Origin: Cubamyces lactineus
Taxonomy: Eukaryota > Basidiomycota > Agaricomycetes > Polyporales > Polyporaceae
Length of the DNA stretch: 64,000 nt
Direction of reading: 5' to 3'
NCBI GenBank assembly: GCA_022376465.1
Contig: JACDTU010000008.1
Span: 248,001 to 312,000, forward strand
The translations under genes and the position numbers were made by a program. Positions 46,301 through 56,311 of this stretch are shown piece after piece. Every line of letters begins with the position of its first letter. Within the stretch, counting starts at the first letter, position 1. Under the pieces are notes generated by a model, which saw only the letters and a program-made list of their open reading frames with translations, was not told the origin of the DNA and made no database searches.

Positions 46301-46745
46301 CACCGGTCGCACTTCGCCCTGTAAACCCCGTGTTAGCCGTACTCCGTACTCCGTCCTCTGGACGGACTTACCGAGGGACCAACAACTCCGCATTGTCCTC
46401 CTCCTCCTCCGACTCCGGCTCGTCGTCCTCCGCGGGACGCTTGCTTCCCTGCGCGGAAGTCCCGGCCTTCGCGAGGGCAGCCTGGCGGATCAGCGCTGCT
46501 GCCTTCTGCGCGGCCTCGTACTCCGCGCGCTCCTTCTCCTCCCGCGCTCGCTCCTCCTCCCGCGCTTGCTCCTCCTCCGCCCTTCGCGCCCTGTAAACCA
46601 CCGGTTAGCCCAAACTCCGCACCCCGAACTCCGCCAACTCCGGTACTTACGCCTCCGCTGCCGCGGCCTCCTCCGCCGCTGCCTTCATCCGGAGCTGCGC
46701 AAGGTGGGCCTCCAAGGCCTGGATGTTGTCGAGGGTGCTGGACAT
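43315..46745 (-). pseudogene. antisense spliced gene with zinc-cluster motif inside gypsy-B
   Basis: Minus-strand exons 46651-46745, 46372-46590, 45643-46318 and 43315-43665 join in phase. The first two introns have GTAAGT donors and TTTACAG acceptors. Exons 1-2 encode a Glu/Ala/Arg coiled coil (MSSTLDNIQALEAHLAQLRM). Exon 3 opens with CDRCAAKQIVC, ten residues, then CVQCQKAQSRAC, the C-X2-C-X6-C-X10-C-X2-C-X7-C spacing of a fungal Zn2Cys6 cluster. A basic KGKGKEKEK stretch and a helical acidic region follow. Exon 4 (ISGAIAKIVRKELKSAIGEA) is helical and ends acidic. One TGA at 46173-46175 falls where Arg fits, otherwise the frame is open. The third intron is 1977 nt and holds inserted low-complexity DNA, so linking exon 4 is less certain. 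A TATATAA lies 64 bp upstream of the ATG. Confidence 0.72.
43666..45642. other. large intron or insertion rich in GCGAA words
   Basis: No coding domain. From about 44690 to 45400 the plus strand is built of degenerate CTGCGAA/TGCGAACC heptamers, and the part before it has spaced CTTGCGAGC-like words. Composition differs from the ACTCCG-rich gypsy around it, so it may be another element inserted into the antisense gene's intron. No LTR, TIR or target duplication was recognised. Confidence 0.5.
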
Positions 46746-46808
46746 GGTGTTGCTGGTGGTGGTAGAGGACAGAGAGCGAGGAAGAACTGGCTAAGTCTCA
46801 TCCCCGTC

Positions 46809-46815
46809 TTATATA
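46809..46815 (-). promoter_or_regulatory. TATA box of the antisense gene
   Basis: TATATAA on the minus strand lies 64 bp upstream of ATG 46745 and points into the antisense gene, away from the 3' LTR. Inferred from sequence and position only. Confidence 0.55.
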
Positions 46816-46952
46816 CACCTTTCTTCATCGATCCTGACCCTGCCCCGATTCTTGATCTCCGTTCCCTGAACTTATCGGATTACCTATTTTGGACAGACTT
46901 CCATTTCCCTTCACTATAGGCCCTCAAGGGTTCGGGCCTAGGGGGGAGGCAC

Positions 46953-47658
46953 TGTTACGCTCCGTGCTGTAACCCCGAAGTCCGATCCCCGAACCCCCGT
47001 ACTCCGCTCTTTACCCCGCACTACGTACTCCGCTCCCCCGTACTCCGCTCTTCCGTACCCCGTACCCCCGACTCCATTCTCCGTACTCCGCACTTCGTAC
47101 TCCGTACTTCGGACTTCCCCCGGCCCCATGACTTACATGTCTCAGATAACCCCTCATGGCGCTACCTACATGAGGCTTTTGCTTACTGAGCTATCTGCGT
47201 TATCTTACCCTTGGCAAGTTACTTCGTACTTTCATTCTACTCCTTCCTATCACGTACATCTCTTATTGTTTCTATCGGGTTTCTGACTTAGTATAAATAC
47301 TGCCCCGGAATGTAGTAGCTACTCAGTTCGGAAATCTTGTTAACCTTGTACACTCATCTTTTTGGACTTCTAGTCCGTACTCCGACACTCACCCCCGACC
47401 CCCTAGTCCGACCAACCTTCGTTCCCTTCCTACCCAACCCCTCAACCCAACCCCGTTCCCAAGTCCGACCTCCGTCCCGTCAAGTCCGTAGTCCGTAGTC
47501 CGCAAATAGAGGACACCGAGTCGGAACCCGTGCGTTACTAATAGTTTCGCGAAAGTCCTCACCCCAGTGCTAGTCCGACCTCCGGTCGTACTCCGACCCC
47601 GAACTCCGTCCAAGTCCCGACCACCGGAGTTGTACCCCCGGACGGCACGGTCCTAACA
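46953..47658 (+). repeat. 3' LTR of gypsy-B
   Basis: 706 bp from TGTTACGCTCCG to GGTCCTAACA with TATAAATACTGCCCC near 47293 and the target duplication CAGAC directly after it. The first 170 bp hold about 17 CCG triplets, mostly in TACTCCG/TACCCCG contexts. The polypurine tract GGGGGGAGGC lies just before it (46941-46950). Confidence 0.93.
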
Positions 47659-47663
47659 CAGAC

Positions 47664-50600
47664 AACCTCTGCTGCAGTCCAAGCTTTAATACATAACTTC
47701 CCTTGATATGACATTGTTCTATATCAGTTGGATGACCAAGCATCAGTTGAATTCATGCAACTCAGGTTTGCCTTTGTATCTAAATTTCATAAAGTCTGGC
47801 AGGCAATGACACTCATTCAATGCTACCACCCTGTGTTGGCCAGGTCTCAAGTGGATGTTGTGGTAGTGAGCAGTAGAGTCCGGAGCGAAGGAGGAGACAA
47901 GGAGGTTCTTGAGTGGGTCATCCAAATTGAGGGCTAGTAGATAGGTGACTGTATGCGCTGTAAAACATAGAGCGACGATGAATATCGAGTTCAGCTAGCG
48001 TGCACACGGAGTATCGGCAACTTTTGCGGGAGAAAAGTGGGCATTCTGAGGCAACTCGACGCCTTAAGTACATGAGTGCGAGCACGAAACCCCTCTGACC
48101 ATACTTTTGGCTGAGGCTCCCTTGCGCGAAGATCTAGAAACATAGCACATGACATCTGGTAACATACGATTAACCGTTTGATTCTAAAAACCCGCTGCTT
48201 CAGACTTCAATGGGGTTCCGCCGACTTCGAGAAAACCAATCTGTCACGACCGTTTTCAACGAGCCACCTATTTATGTCCGCGTATCGCCGCCCTCAACAG
48301 CGGGTGGTCTCGTTGAGCGCATCATTGACTGGCATCTTCTGTCCCGTTGTTGGCCTCCCATTGCAACGTCTGCAAGCTGGGAGAGCAAGCTCGTAGAGTA
48401 GGAGCGCATCGCGCAGAAAAATGGTAAAGCGGGAACATTAAGACAGACTCGAGAGACAGAGACTTTACGTGCGCGCACGGGGAGAGACGGAGACAGAGAC
48501 AGAGACGTATGGAGGAAAAAGTCAAAACCAAATCCAGACTGTGGTGCTGGTGGCAAGCGACGTGAATGGGAGAGAGAAGTGGTGGAATGTCCATTGAGAG
48601 TGCCGCCGAATTGTTGATTGCCGCGTGATCATGTGATCGCGCCTTTAGTCACGTCTTGTCGCGACCTCGTTCTATACTTCTCTTTCTTGTCCTCCATTGT
48701 TAGCATACAATTCACGTCCACAATGTGGACCTTGGGCTCTGTTAACTATGACCTCACTCAGAGCCATGCTTCATTTCTGTTGTCTCAATTGATCATAGCA
48801 CAATGGTTACCAAGGATCTGGGTGTGGAAGGAAGTAGTGGTGAGTATTTAGCTATAGATACTGTTGATGGTGATATGTTTTTGTGCATCCAGCAGAATTT
48901 CTTTTCAGGCAGACAAGGATGTCAGCACTAGTGAATCAGATTTTGACTAGGAACTGCAACAGTAGTATTTGTAGCTATTTCATTACTGCCAATGGGTTAC
49001 TAAAGTATAATGACAGTGATATGGGCCACTCCAATTTGACCTTGTGTACACCATGCAATCTCAGCGTCTATTTTTCACAAGTGTACCACCACCTCACAGA
49101 AGGAAGCATGCAAAGCAAACCAGGTTGCAAAACTCATTATACCATATCTGAGATGTACTGAAGATATATGATCTTCCTGGGCAGTGGGACATCATGCTGG
49201 TGTCTGGTTCTGGGCCATTTTTGATACTTGAAAAACTTGAGGAGCATGCATCCCAGAGTGCAACCAGACATGGCTCTCTCCCACTAAGTGTTGATACTCA
49301 CAGATGGCTCTGGATTATAGCTTCCATTTAAGAGTATAAACCCCTAATTTGAACAGAAACTGAAAGAGCTACATGTAGAATACTGATGCAGTTATATAAC
49401 CAAACAAGACGAAAGTTTGGGGCATGGATATGCAAATGTACGTATTTATGCCCCAGACTTTGCTTTTGTTACACTTTAAAGTGTGACTCCTAAACTATAT
49501 AAGCTGTAATTAGAACAGGTTTGATAAGCCTTACCATCACTCAGTACGGTGAGGGTGACCTGCACGAAAGTTGATTTAATAAAACCTACCTTTGACTGAA
49601 GTGACTGGATCATATGTTAGATCAAGAACACTCCAAAAAACAAAAGTGGCTTGGATAGGCCTAACTTAGATTGTCCTCAGGTAGTTTATGAAGACCTGGG
49701 TGTAGGTCTGATGACAATGACTAAGGCTTGACTGACGATGTCAACAAGTTCTTACAGGACTTCACTATCTCTGCACTTATGAGAGGCTAAATAAAGTTCA
49801 GGTGGAAAAAGCTTCCTTTCTTATTCTGTGAGACTACCACTACTTATATATATGTATTGTGGGAAATTGTTAAAACAATAGACCCTTATCAACAATGAGT
49901 GTCTTTGGTTAGATATAAGAGGGAAACAAAAAGACATGAATAATATCAAGTCAAACAATAAAACTAGAGAACAATAAACTTTTTGACCAAAGTAACTGAC
50001 AAAAGAGAACAAGGACAATAACACCTTTACACAATTAGCCAACATGTGCTCATTGTTTCACTAATTGGTTTTTAAAAGAGATTGTCCATTGCCTTCCTAC
50101 TGTGTGACATGATTGCTGTAAGTCATCTCCAATTTCAACAGTTTTGGGTGTCATTTGGGTTGAAGGTGCCCTTCTGGCTGCTGTGAGCCATACGTCGCAC
50201 ACGTGACATAGCAAAGCCCACAGGAAAGATGTGGAAGTTGGGTAAGCAGTAGGTCAAGTATCAGTAGGTAAATATTCTCAATTGGTTTAGCAGCAAAAGG
50301 TAACTCAGTGGGGCTGTGGTGGCACACTGGCAGTGCACTGCAGATGGAGGACAGCACAAGTTGACCCAGTAGGCACCCATATACAGGATTGCCTTTTTGG
50401 AAGTAACTGATGTGTTGGAGAAGGTCAGGAAGGGATTGACAGCTGCTGTCGATGCCCTTCCCTCCCCTCTTTCTGATGCCTCGTCCAATATCATCCTTCT
50501 CAGTTTCTGCCATTGATCCTTTACTGGCATCCTCCAAGTCTACAGCATCCATCTGAGTCTCAGTGTCCACCATCACGGTTGCATGCATGTCTATCTTCAT

Positions 50601-50735
50601 CCAGCGCCAGAGACTAACCGGCGTCAACAAGAGGATGGTGAGGTCTTCCTCTGCCCGGTCCCTGTGATGTTGGACAAGGGTTAGGGTTGAAAGTCATTAC
50701 AGGTTGGACCTTTGCAGCAGTGTCTGGTGTCAGTG
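47664..50735. other. stretch without a supportable gene
   Basis: Several short ORFs but no recognised domain. About 47950-48620 has a more gene-like base composition and a purine-rich GAGACA run near 48450-48520, yet no coherent exon set was found. From 48700 to 50735 the sequence is AT-rich and decayed. The minus-strand ORF at 50151-50630 (159 codons) shows no recognisable domain and was not called. Confidence 0.4.
49469..49508 (-). repeat. diverged LTR family A terminal fragment
   Basis: About 38 bp (TGTTACACTTTAAAGTGTGA onward) resemble the start of the LTR at 20295. Too short to define an element. Confidence 0.5.
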
Positions 50736-51430
50736 GGAAAGGATTATTGAAAAGTCATATGTCATATGCCAGACCTAAGTAAGTAGATGACTGAGCAGCA
50801 ACATGATTATCAACATGGCACAGACATGCAGTCAGTCAGCTTCTCCAGCACATGGTTCCCCAAAACATTCGGCCAGACCAAATACCCCACTGCCCCATAG
50901 TGGCCTATGGCCTAGACCACCATGTTCTTTTCTGACCAGACAGCCTCTTCCTGCATCCACTGCAACCAGTTGCATTAGGTGCGAAAGTCGACAAGCAAGA
51001 TGTGTGGGTAGATGTTGAGCCTACTAGCAATGAGGTGCACCCATGATGGTTTGTTCCCTGGGTGGGAAGCTACTGCCAACTAGTGCTCCCAACCAATGAT
51101 GTTTCATAGGGCAAATCACACACATGGTTGAATATCAGCAAATGCACATCATCCTGTGGGTAGAACACCCACACCCCCCTGCCAGTGTCACCTTGGCAGT
51201 CCCCTATGCATTCTTCAAAGGGACTCAGTGGTGGTACATTTGGTTGCAGAGCTGGCTCAGATGGTTACAACCTGACAGTGACTGGCACAACTTTGGCAAG
51301 TTCTCTTTTGCTTATAAATACCAAGTGGAAATCTCATGCCTCACAATGGTGGGACAGTCCCTGAACATCAATAAGTGGGAGCTGGATAATCACATTCAGG
51401 AAAACTTCTAGTATTTGTACGCGAGCTGAA
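50736..51430 (+). repeat. dispersed repeat, copy 2 (empty site of the two-gene transposon)
   Basis: Homologous to 11063-11743 and continuing without interruption into sequence homologous to 15712 onward. Its ORF is broken by TGA where copy 1 has CGA (HP-stop-WFVP against RPRWFVP). Most CpG sites of copy 1 are TG or CA here. It ends with the NINKWELDNHIQ segment and a TGA at about 51427. Confidence 0.75.
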
Positions 51431-51715
51431 GGGATGGGCAACAGACATGGGCTTCTTAGACACAGTCGTTCTTTCAGACAGTCACTCACAGCCTGGAATT
51501 TTCCAGAACTTCAATGGTTCTCTTGTCTTTGAGAATACTCTCTCCAACTTGTTTTTTCATGCAGCAGTAAGCAGACAGGTCACACACTTTATATACATTT
51601 TTATGTAGAGAGTGTTCCCATTGCTTCCACACCTGAAAAATCACCACATTCCATTCAGCTAGCCATTGGAGTTGAGGAAGGAGGCAACACTGGAGACCGA
51701 CACGAATTGCACTTA
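51431..51715. other. flank of copy 2 repeat
   Basis: The first 45 bp or so align with 15714 onward. No gene seen. Confidence 0.4.
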
Positions 51716-53343
51716 CAGTGACTTACAAAACTATTACCATGTTTCGCACTTTTTGAATGGGAAGGCTGTATCTCCACCATTTCTGACTCAATGACAATGA
51801 TTCAACTACTAATAGAAAGGTGTGCATCCTGGCTTTCCCACGGCATGTCAATCATGTGATTTGGAGCTCTGGAAGCAGAGAGTTTCCCTACTCTTTAAAG
51901 CAAGTGCATGGCAATAGTTTTGTTGCTGGCCCAAATTATAACTAAGATCCATACATTTCAGGCAGTCTAATACTTGGTGTACCCCCCCATGGCCTTCAAC
52001 ACAGCTGCAATCCTCCTAGGCATGCTCTCAATCAAGTCTCTGCACTCCTTAACTGAAATCTTCTCCCACTCTGCCTCTACCCTTTTCCATAACTCATCAA
52101 TTGATACTGGTGGCTCCTTGTGGCTGGCCAGCTTGCATTTGAGGATACCCCAGAGATGCTCGATAGGGTTGAGGTCAGAAGATGGGGCTGGCCACTCTAT
52201 AACCTCAAAACCATGGTCTTTGAACCAGGTTTTGGCCTTCTTGCTGGTGTGCTTGGAATCATTGTTCTGCTGGAAGACAATGTTATTGGGGGTTTGGCCC
52301 CAATACTCAAGGCTATCCTGCAGTGCATCCTCCACGATGCTGACATAGAGGTTGGTGTCCATCTTGCCCTTGATCTCCATCACATATCCAGACTCCTCCC
52401 ACCCAAAACAGCCCCAGAGCATCAAACTTCCACCACCATACTTCATTGTGCCCTCCACCAGATGTGAACTGAGGCTCTCCCCAGTCTTTTTCCACACCCA
52501 CTTCCTCCCATCTGACCCCAGACAATTGATCTTGGTCTCATCTGACCAGATAACCCTCTTCCAGTCCTCCAGAGTCCAGTTTTGGTGGGCCAAAGCAAAG
52601 TCCAGCCACGCACGGATGTGACACTTTAGAAGAAGTGGGTGTTTACGCTTCACAACAGCCTTCATTCCATGCTTCTTGAGGTGGCAATGCACCGTTTGAG
52701 TGGAGACTGGCTTTGTGCAGACATCCTTCAACTTTTTGTGGACATCTGCAGCTGTATCAGCTTCTCCAGAGCAGATAAGGTGCTGCACATAGTTGTACAT
52801 AGTTGTTGATGGTGGAAGAAAGCTTGAATGGACAGCCTCCCTTGGACTTTGGAAGGTAGAAATGGAGTTTGGAACAAAACTTGCTGATTGTAGAGGTGTG
52901 GACACCAGTTTGGGTAGAGATTTGACCCAAGGAAAGGCCTTGGTCAAGCAGAGAGAAAAAATCATTCACAGTTTGCTGAGGGAGAGGTCGCATAGTGGTG
53001 GTTGTAGAGGTTCAAGTGATGAGCTGGCATATTTTGATGGGAGATCAACTAGGATGATGTCACATGATACCCCTCTATCAGTCATGTGATAATGGCTGCT
53101 CTAAGGGGACATTTGTTGCTGAAGCAGGGCCAGCAACAAAACTATTGCCATGTGCTTGCTCCAAAGAGTAGGAAATATCATCGCTTCCAGTGCTCCAAAT
53201 CACGTGATTGGCATGCTGTGGGAAAGCCAGGATGCACACCTTTCTATTGGTAGTTGAAATATGGCTATTGAGTCAGAAATGGTGGAAATACAGCCTTCCC
53301 ATTCAAAAAGTGCGAAACATGGCAATAGCTTTGTAAATCACTG
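51716..53343 (-). mobile_element. Tc1-like transposon with long arms
   Basis: A 1628-bp element flanked by TA (51714-51715 and 53344-53345) with inverted arms of about 215 bp starting CAGTGACTTAC/CAGTGATTTAC. Within each arm the 17-bp word ACAAAACTATTGCCATG occurs near the tip and again, inverted, at the inner end (51907-51923 and 53136-53152), a subterminal repeat arrangement that recalls IR/DR Tc1 elements. One transposase gene lies on the minus strand. Confidence 0.9.
51967..52993 (-). pseudogene. Tc1 transposase with a 10-bp frameshifting duplication
   Basis: ATG 52993 (MRPLPQQTVNDFFSLLDQGL) opens a HTH region in one frame; the remaining 260 or so codons continue in another frame to TAA 51967-51969. 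The break is a tandem 10-bp repeat, CAACTATGTACAACTATGTG, near 52788-52807; removing one unit rejoins the two frames. The catalytic blocks are all present: VIWSDETKINCLGSDG, then NIVFQQNNDSKHTSK, then SSDLNPIEHLWGIL (DD34E). Only the duplication appears to inactivate it, so it is a young pseudogene. Confidence 0.9.
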
Positions 53344-53345
53344 TA

Positions 53346-54042
53346 ATGGCTGCCTCAAAACTTAACTATGGACCAACTATTGACCGATTATTGGCGCCAA
53401 TTCCAAAAACGATGACAAAACCAGACAATACTTGTTTGATAGGTTAGTCTCAAGGCGGCCATAATGGTACTATGAGACAAAGCAATAGTTTGCCTACAAG
53501 ACAGAGCCATAGTCATGCTATGGTGGCTCCAAAGGCTTCATAATATTTGGGCACATATTTTGACCACAGTCATTATATAGGTGAACTTGCAGATCCAACT
53601 ATGTCCCGAATATGTTATCGGAACATGTGCGCCAATTCCCGCTGTGGGTGCTTTGCCTTGAAGGAACTTGAAGGCGCCTTGCAGCCTTCAAGGTTGCCTT
53701 GTCTTGCGGCAGCACTAATGGAAATCATGTTATGGGCCAATCTTACTTTTTCTGTGATAGGTCACGTGTACGGGCCTTTTCAATTCCTTTCCGACGGTTT
53801 TTGGTAGATCTGGAGCACGGGTAACCACCGGTGATTTTTCGTTTGTAATGCTCGTCGTGCATATGCGGCGATGCCCAGCGCGTGCATAGGCCACGCGCTC
53901 ACGTGATGTATCGCGGCCTACCGCGTGAGCGGTTGAGGCTCTTGTGCTCATCCACATCGGCTAATGAATTACAGCTCACGCCTACCTGTGTCGGTTTCGC
54001 GCATCTATCTCATCTTTCCGGAACGCATATCCACCACTCCCC
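53346..54042. other. boundary between the transposon island and host genes
   Basis: No gene. Its right part contains CACGTGA words (about 53763 and 53900) and serves as the upstream region of the gene at 54043. Confidence 0.5.
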
Positions 54043-56135
54043 ATGCCCCTGCTCGGAGAGACCGTCGAAGCGAGTCGAGAGAAACGTCTTGAACGCCAAC
54101 AGGCTCGCTTCAGAGACCGTGGCGGGTCAGTCCTCTCTTCCCTCATCTTGCCCTTTCTTCGACAGCATCGAGGACTGAAACGTACCAGTATCTTCAAGCC
54201 ATCCGGACACAATGCTTTGCTTGACATGCTGCTCGCGCGCGGCGTCAATGGTGAATCTCCTTCTAGGGCCAATTCACCAAGACGATCGCGGAGCCGCTCT
54301 GCCTCCCCCTCTCGCAAGCACACGAACATTCAATCCTCGACTCACGCATCTCATCCTGCCCCCACAAAACGTGCCTCTAGGAAGTCAGAAGGGAGGAAGG
54401 TGGAGCAGCAGGATACACATGAGAGCGCATACACTGAGGCAATGCAGAATGAGGAAGAAGGCATCGTAGGTCCGTACTATCTTCTCATGTCCTATGCAGA
54501 GCATGTATGCTATATAACTCTAGATCCGTCCAGTCATACTACACGTACGAAGGCTGGAAAAGGTCGTCGAACCAAGGCCACCACAAAGAAGTCGCGATCG
54601 CAAGCTAGCATCAGTGAGCTTTTGGGACCTCGGCCAAGCCCTCTCCATCGTCTGCTAATGTCGTCTTGCCCTTTGCAGCCCAAACCCAAACACAGGCGCG
54701 TAATCATGATACGGCTACAGGTACGTGATTTTGTTATCAGCGAGTAAAGCCTACTCAGTATTCAACGCAGAGCCTGGTCCATCCCAAAGACCGGCCAAAG
54801 GCAGCAGAGCTAAGAAGTCAATAGCTTCCAGTACGACTTTCAACCACGATCGCCTGCAATAATTTGGCTAAATCCTTCTTCTTCCTCCTCAGCCTCTACA
54901 CCAAAGCGCGACGAGAAGCGCAGCGCTTCTGCCCCGGAACCTGTAGAAGAGCCTACACTCAGCACGCACGACTTGAGCGATGACGAACCGCTCCGTCCTC
55001 AGAAGAAACCCTCTGAAAAGGACAAACGCAAGGCGAAGGCTTCGGCGCCCGGCGAACTCTTGTCCGTTGCCGAAGGCAAGGAACTGAAAGGTGACGTTGG
55101 GGTGTCAGAGTCTCATAAAGCACGACGGCGTACGCGAGCCAGGCGGGTATCCTCTGAGCTGCTCTCTGAAATTCTGTGCAACAGGTGGCGGGGGTCAAGC
55201 AGATACTACGCGAACGTCGACTACGGCTGAGAAATCCGTCACCTCATGGCCAACGTCAAATCTGACGGCGAAGCAGACTCGTCAACAGGAGAAAGGGAAG
55301 CGCAAGGCAAGAGCCATTGTCACGGACGGGGACGACGACGAGCTAGGTAGTGGGTGCACTGGTACCCCTTCGTCCTCCCAATGCACTGAGACGGGCCGGG
55401 CAGATCCTCATTCTACCAAGAAGTACAGAGCCAAGAAGAAAGACGTTCCTCAACTTCAGAATCACGTCGACGATAGAAACAGCGAGAGGCGACAGGCATC
55501 ACTCAACGCACAACAGAAGAGTCGCTCGACCGACCACAGCGAGAGCATACCAGCTATTGATGTCAATAAGACAACGAACTCAAAGACCAAGACCAAGAAG
55601 CAGAAACTCACGACACTCACTGCCGCAGAGTATGATGAAAACGATCAAGTGCTGCCCTCTCCCAGCGTCCAAGCCTCCCCGGATTTGCCCCCCGCCCAGA
55701 CGCTGAGACCTTCTCAGAAACCTTCCACGAACAAAATCCAGTCGCCGAAACGCAAAGACACAGATGACACAGTGCAGGACACCCCACCTCCTCCGAGAAA
55801 GAAGCGTCGGCGGCCCGAAGATATGGCTGTGCCTGCAGCCATTGAACACAAGCGTCCGCCTTCACTGGTAGACAACACGATACGCAAAGCGTCTCGCACT
55901 AAAGCTCCGTACGTTGATGACTCTTCGGTATGGATATCACATTGTTGATTTCCTCGCAGCCCTGTTCTCGCTCCGAAGGGCACTGTTCTGAAGCCCAAAC
56001 CGCGCGTGAGTTTCCGTGGTAGACTCTACGTATATAAAGACTCACGTTTGACGGATTCAGCCACGCCTGTCTCTCTTTCCAGCCCCTACGCTTGAGGAAG
56101 ATAGCGAAGACGACCCAATCAACTTCCTCTCATAG
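54043..56135 (+). CDS. hypothetical basic, disordered protein
   Basis: A multi-exon gene starting MPLLGETVEASREKRLERQQ. The first part joins to IFKPSGHNALLDMLLARGVN, possibly through a 63-nt intron (54128-54190) that keeps the frame either way. Ser/Arg and Lys-rich low-complexity sequence follows for most of the length, with later introns near 54618-54683, 54726-54763, 54831-54902 and 55091-55184. The last exons are joined by short introns at 55930-55961 and 56007-56066. The C-terminus is acidic (PAPTLEEDSEDDPINFLS). Several KKRRR/KTKTKK clusters suggest a nuclear protein. No domain was recognised. Internal exon borders are approximate; start and end are better supported. It is convergent with NDUFA6, 176 bp away. 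Confidence 0.65.
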
Positions 56136-56311
56136 GCATGAACATACCAGCCCGTCGCATACAATCAAGGACATTCGTATAGTAGCATAATGTCGCTTTC
56201 TAGGATTGTTATCACCGCAAGTTTAATTTATCTCACACTCTGGCAGCACGCAGCACACAGTACTGCACCGTCTACTATAGTTTGACCGTATTGCAATGGA
56301 TTCTAAGAAAA

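Larger units (their letters stand above)
37723..47658 (+). mobile_element. Ty3/gypsy chromovirus (family B) with antisense gene
   Basis: A 9936-bp insertion flanked by the 5-bp duplication CAGAC (37718-37722 and 47659-47663). Order: truncated 5' LTR (37723-38093), gag, protease-RT-RNase H-integrase-chromodomain, a minus-strand spliced gene (43315-46745) and a complete 3' LTR (46953-47658). A deletion removed the 3' part of the 5' LTR, the leader and the start of gag. Coding sequence is GC-rich with a striking excess of ACTCCG words, unlike the AT-rich older elements around it. Only a few stops break pol, so the copy is fairly young. It cannot move by itself. Confidence 0.93.

Noticed and set aside
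48178..48401. Possible host exon in a gene-like stretch
   Set aside because: Only a 63-codon ORF without partner exons, homology or clear splice signals that I could support.
50151..50630. 159-codon minus-strand ORF
   Set aside because: No recognised domain, surrounded by decayed repeats, and not continued by other exons.
54043..56135. Shugoshin or another named chromosomal protein
   Set aside because: Basic disordered composition alone is not enough; the N-terminal coiled coil expected of shugoshin is not seen.
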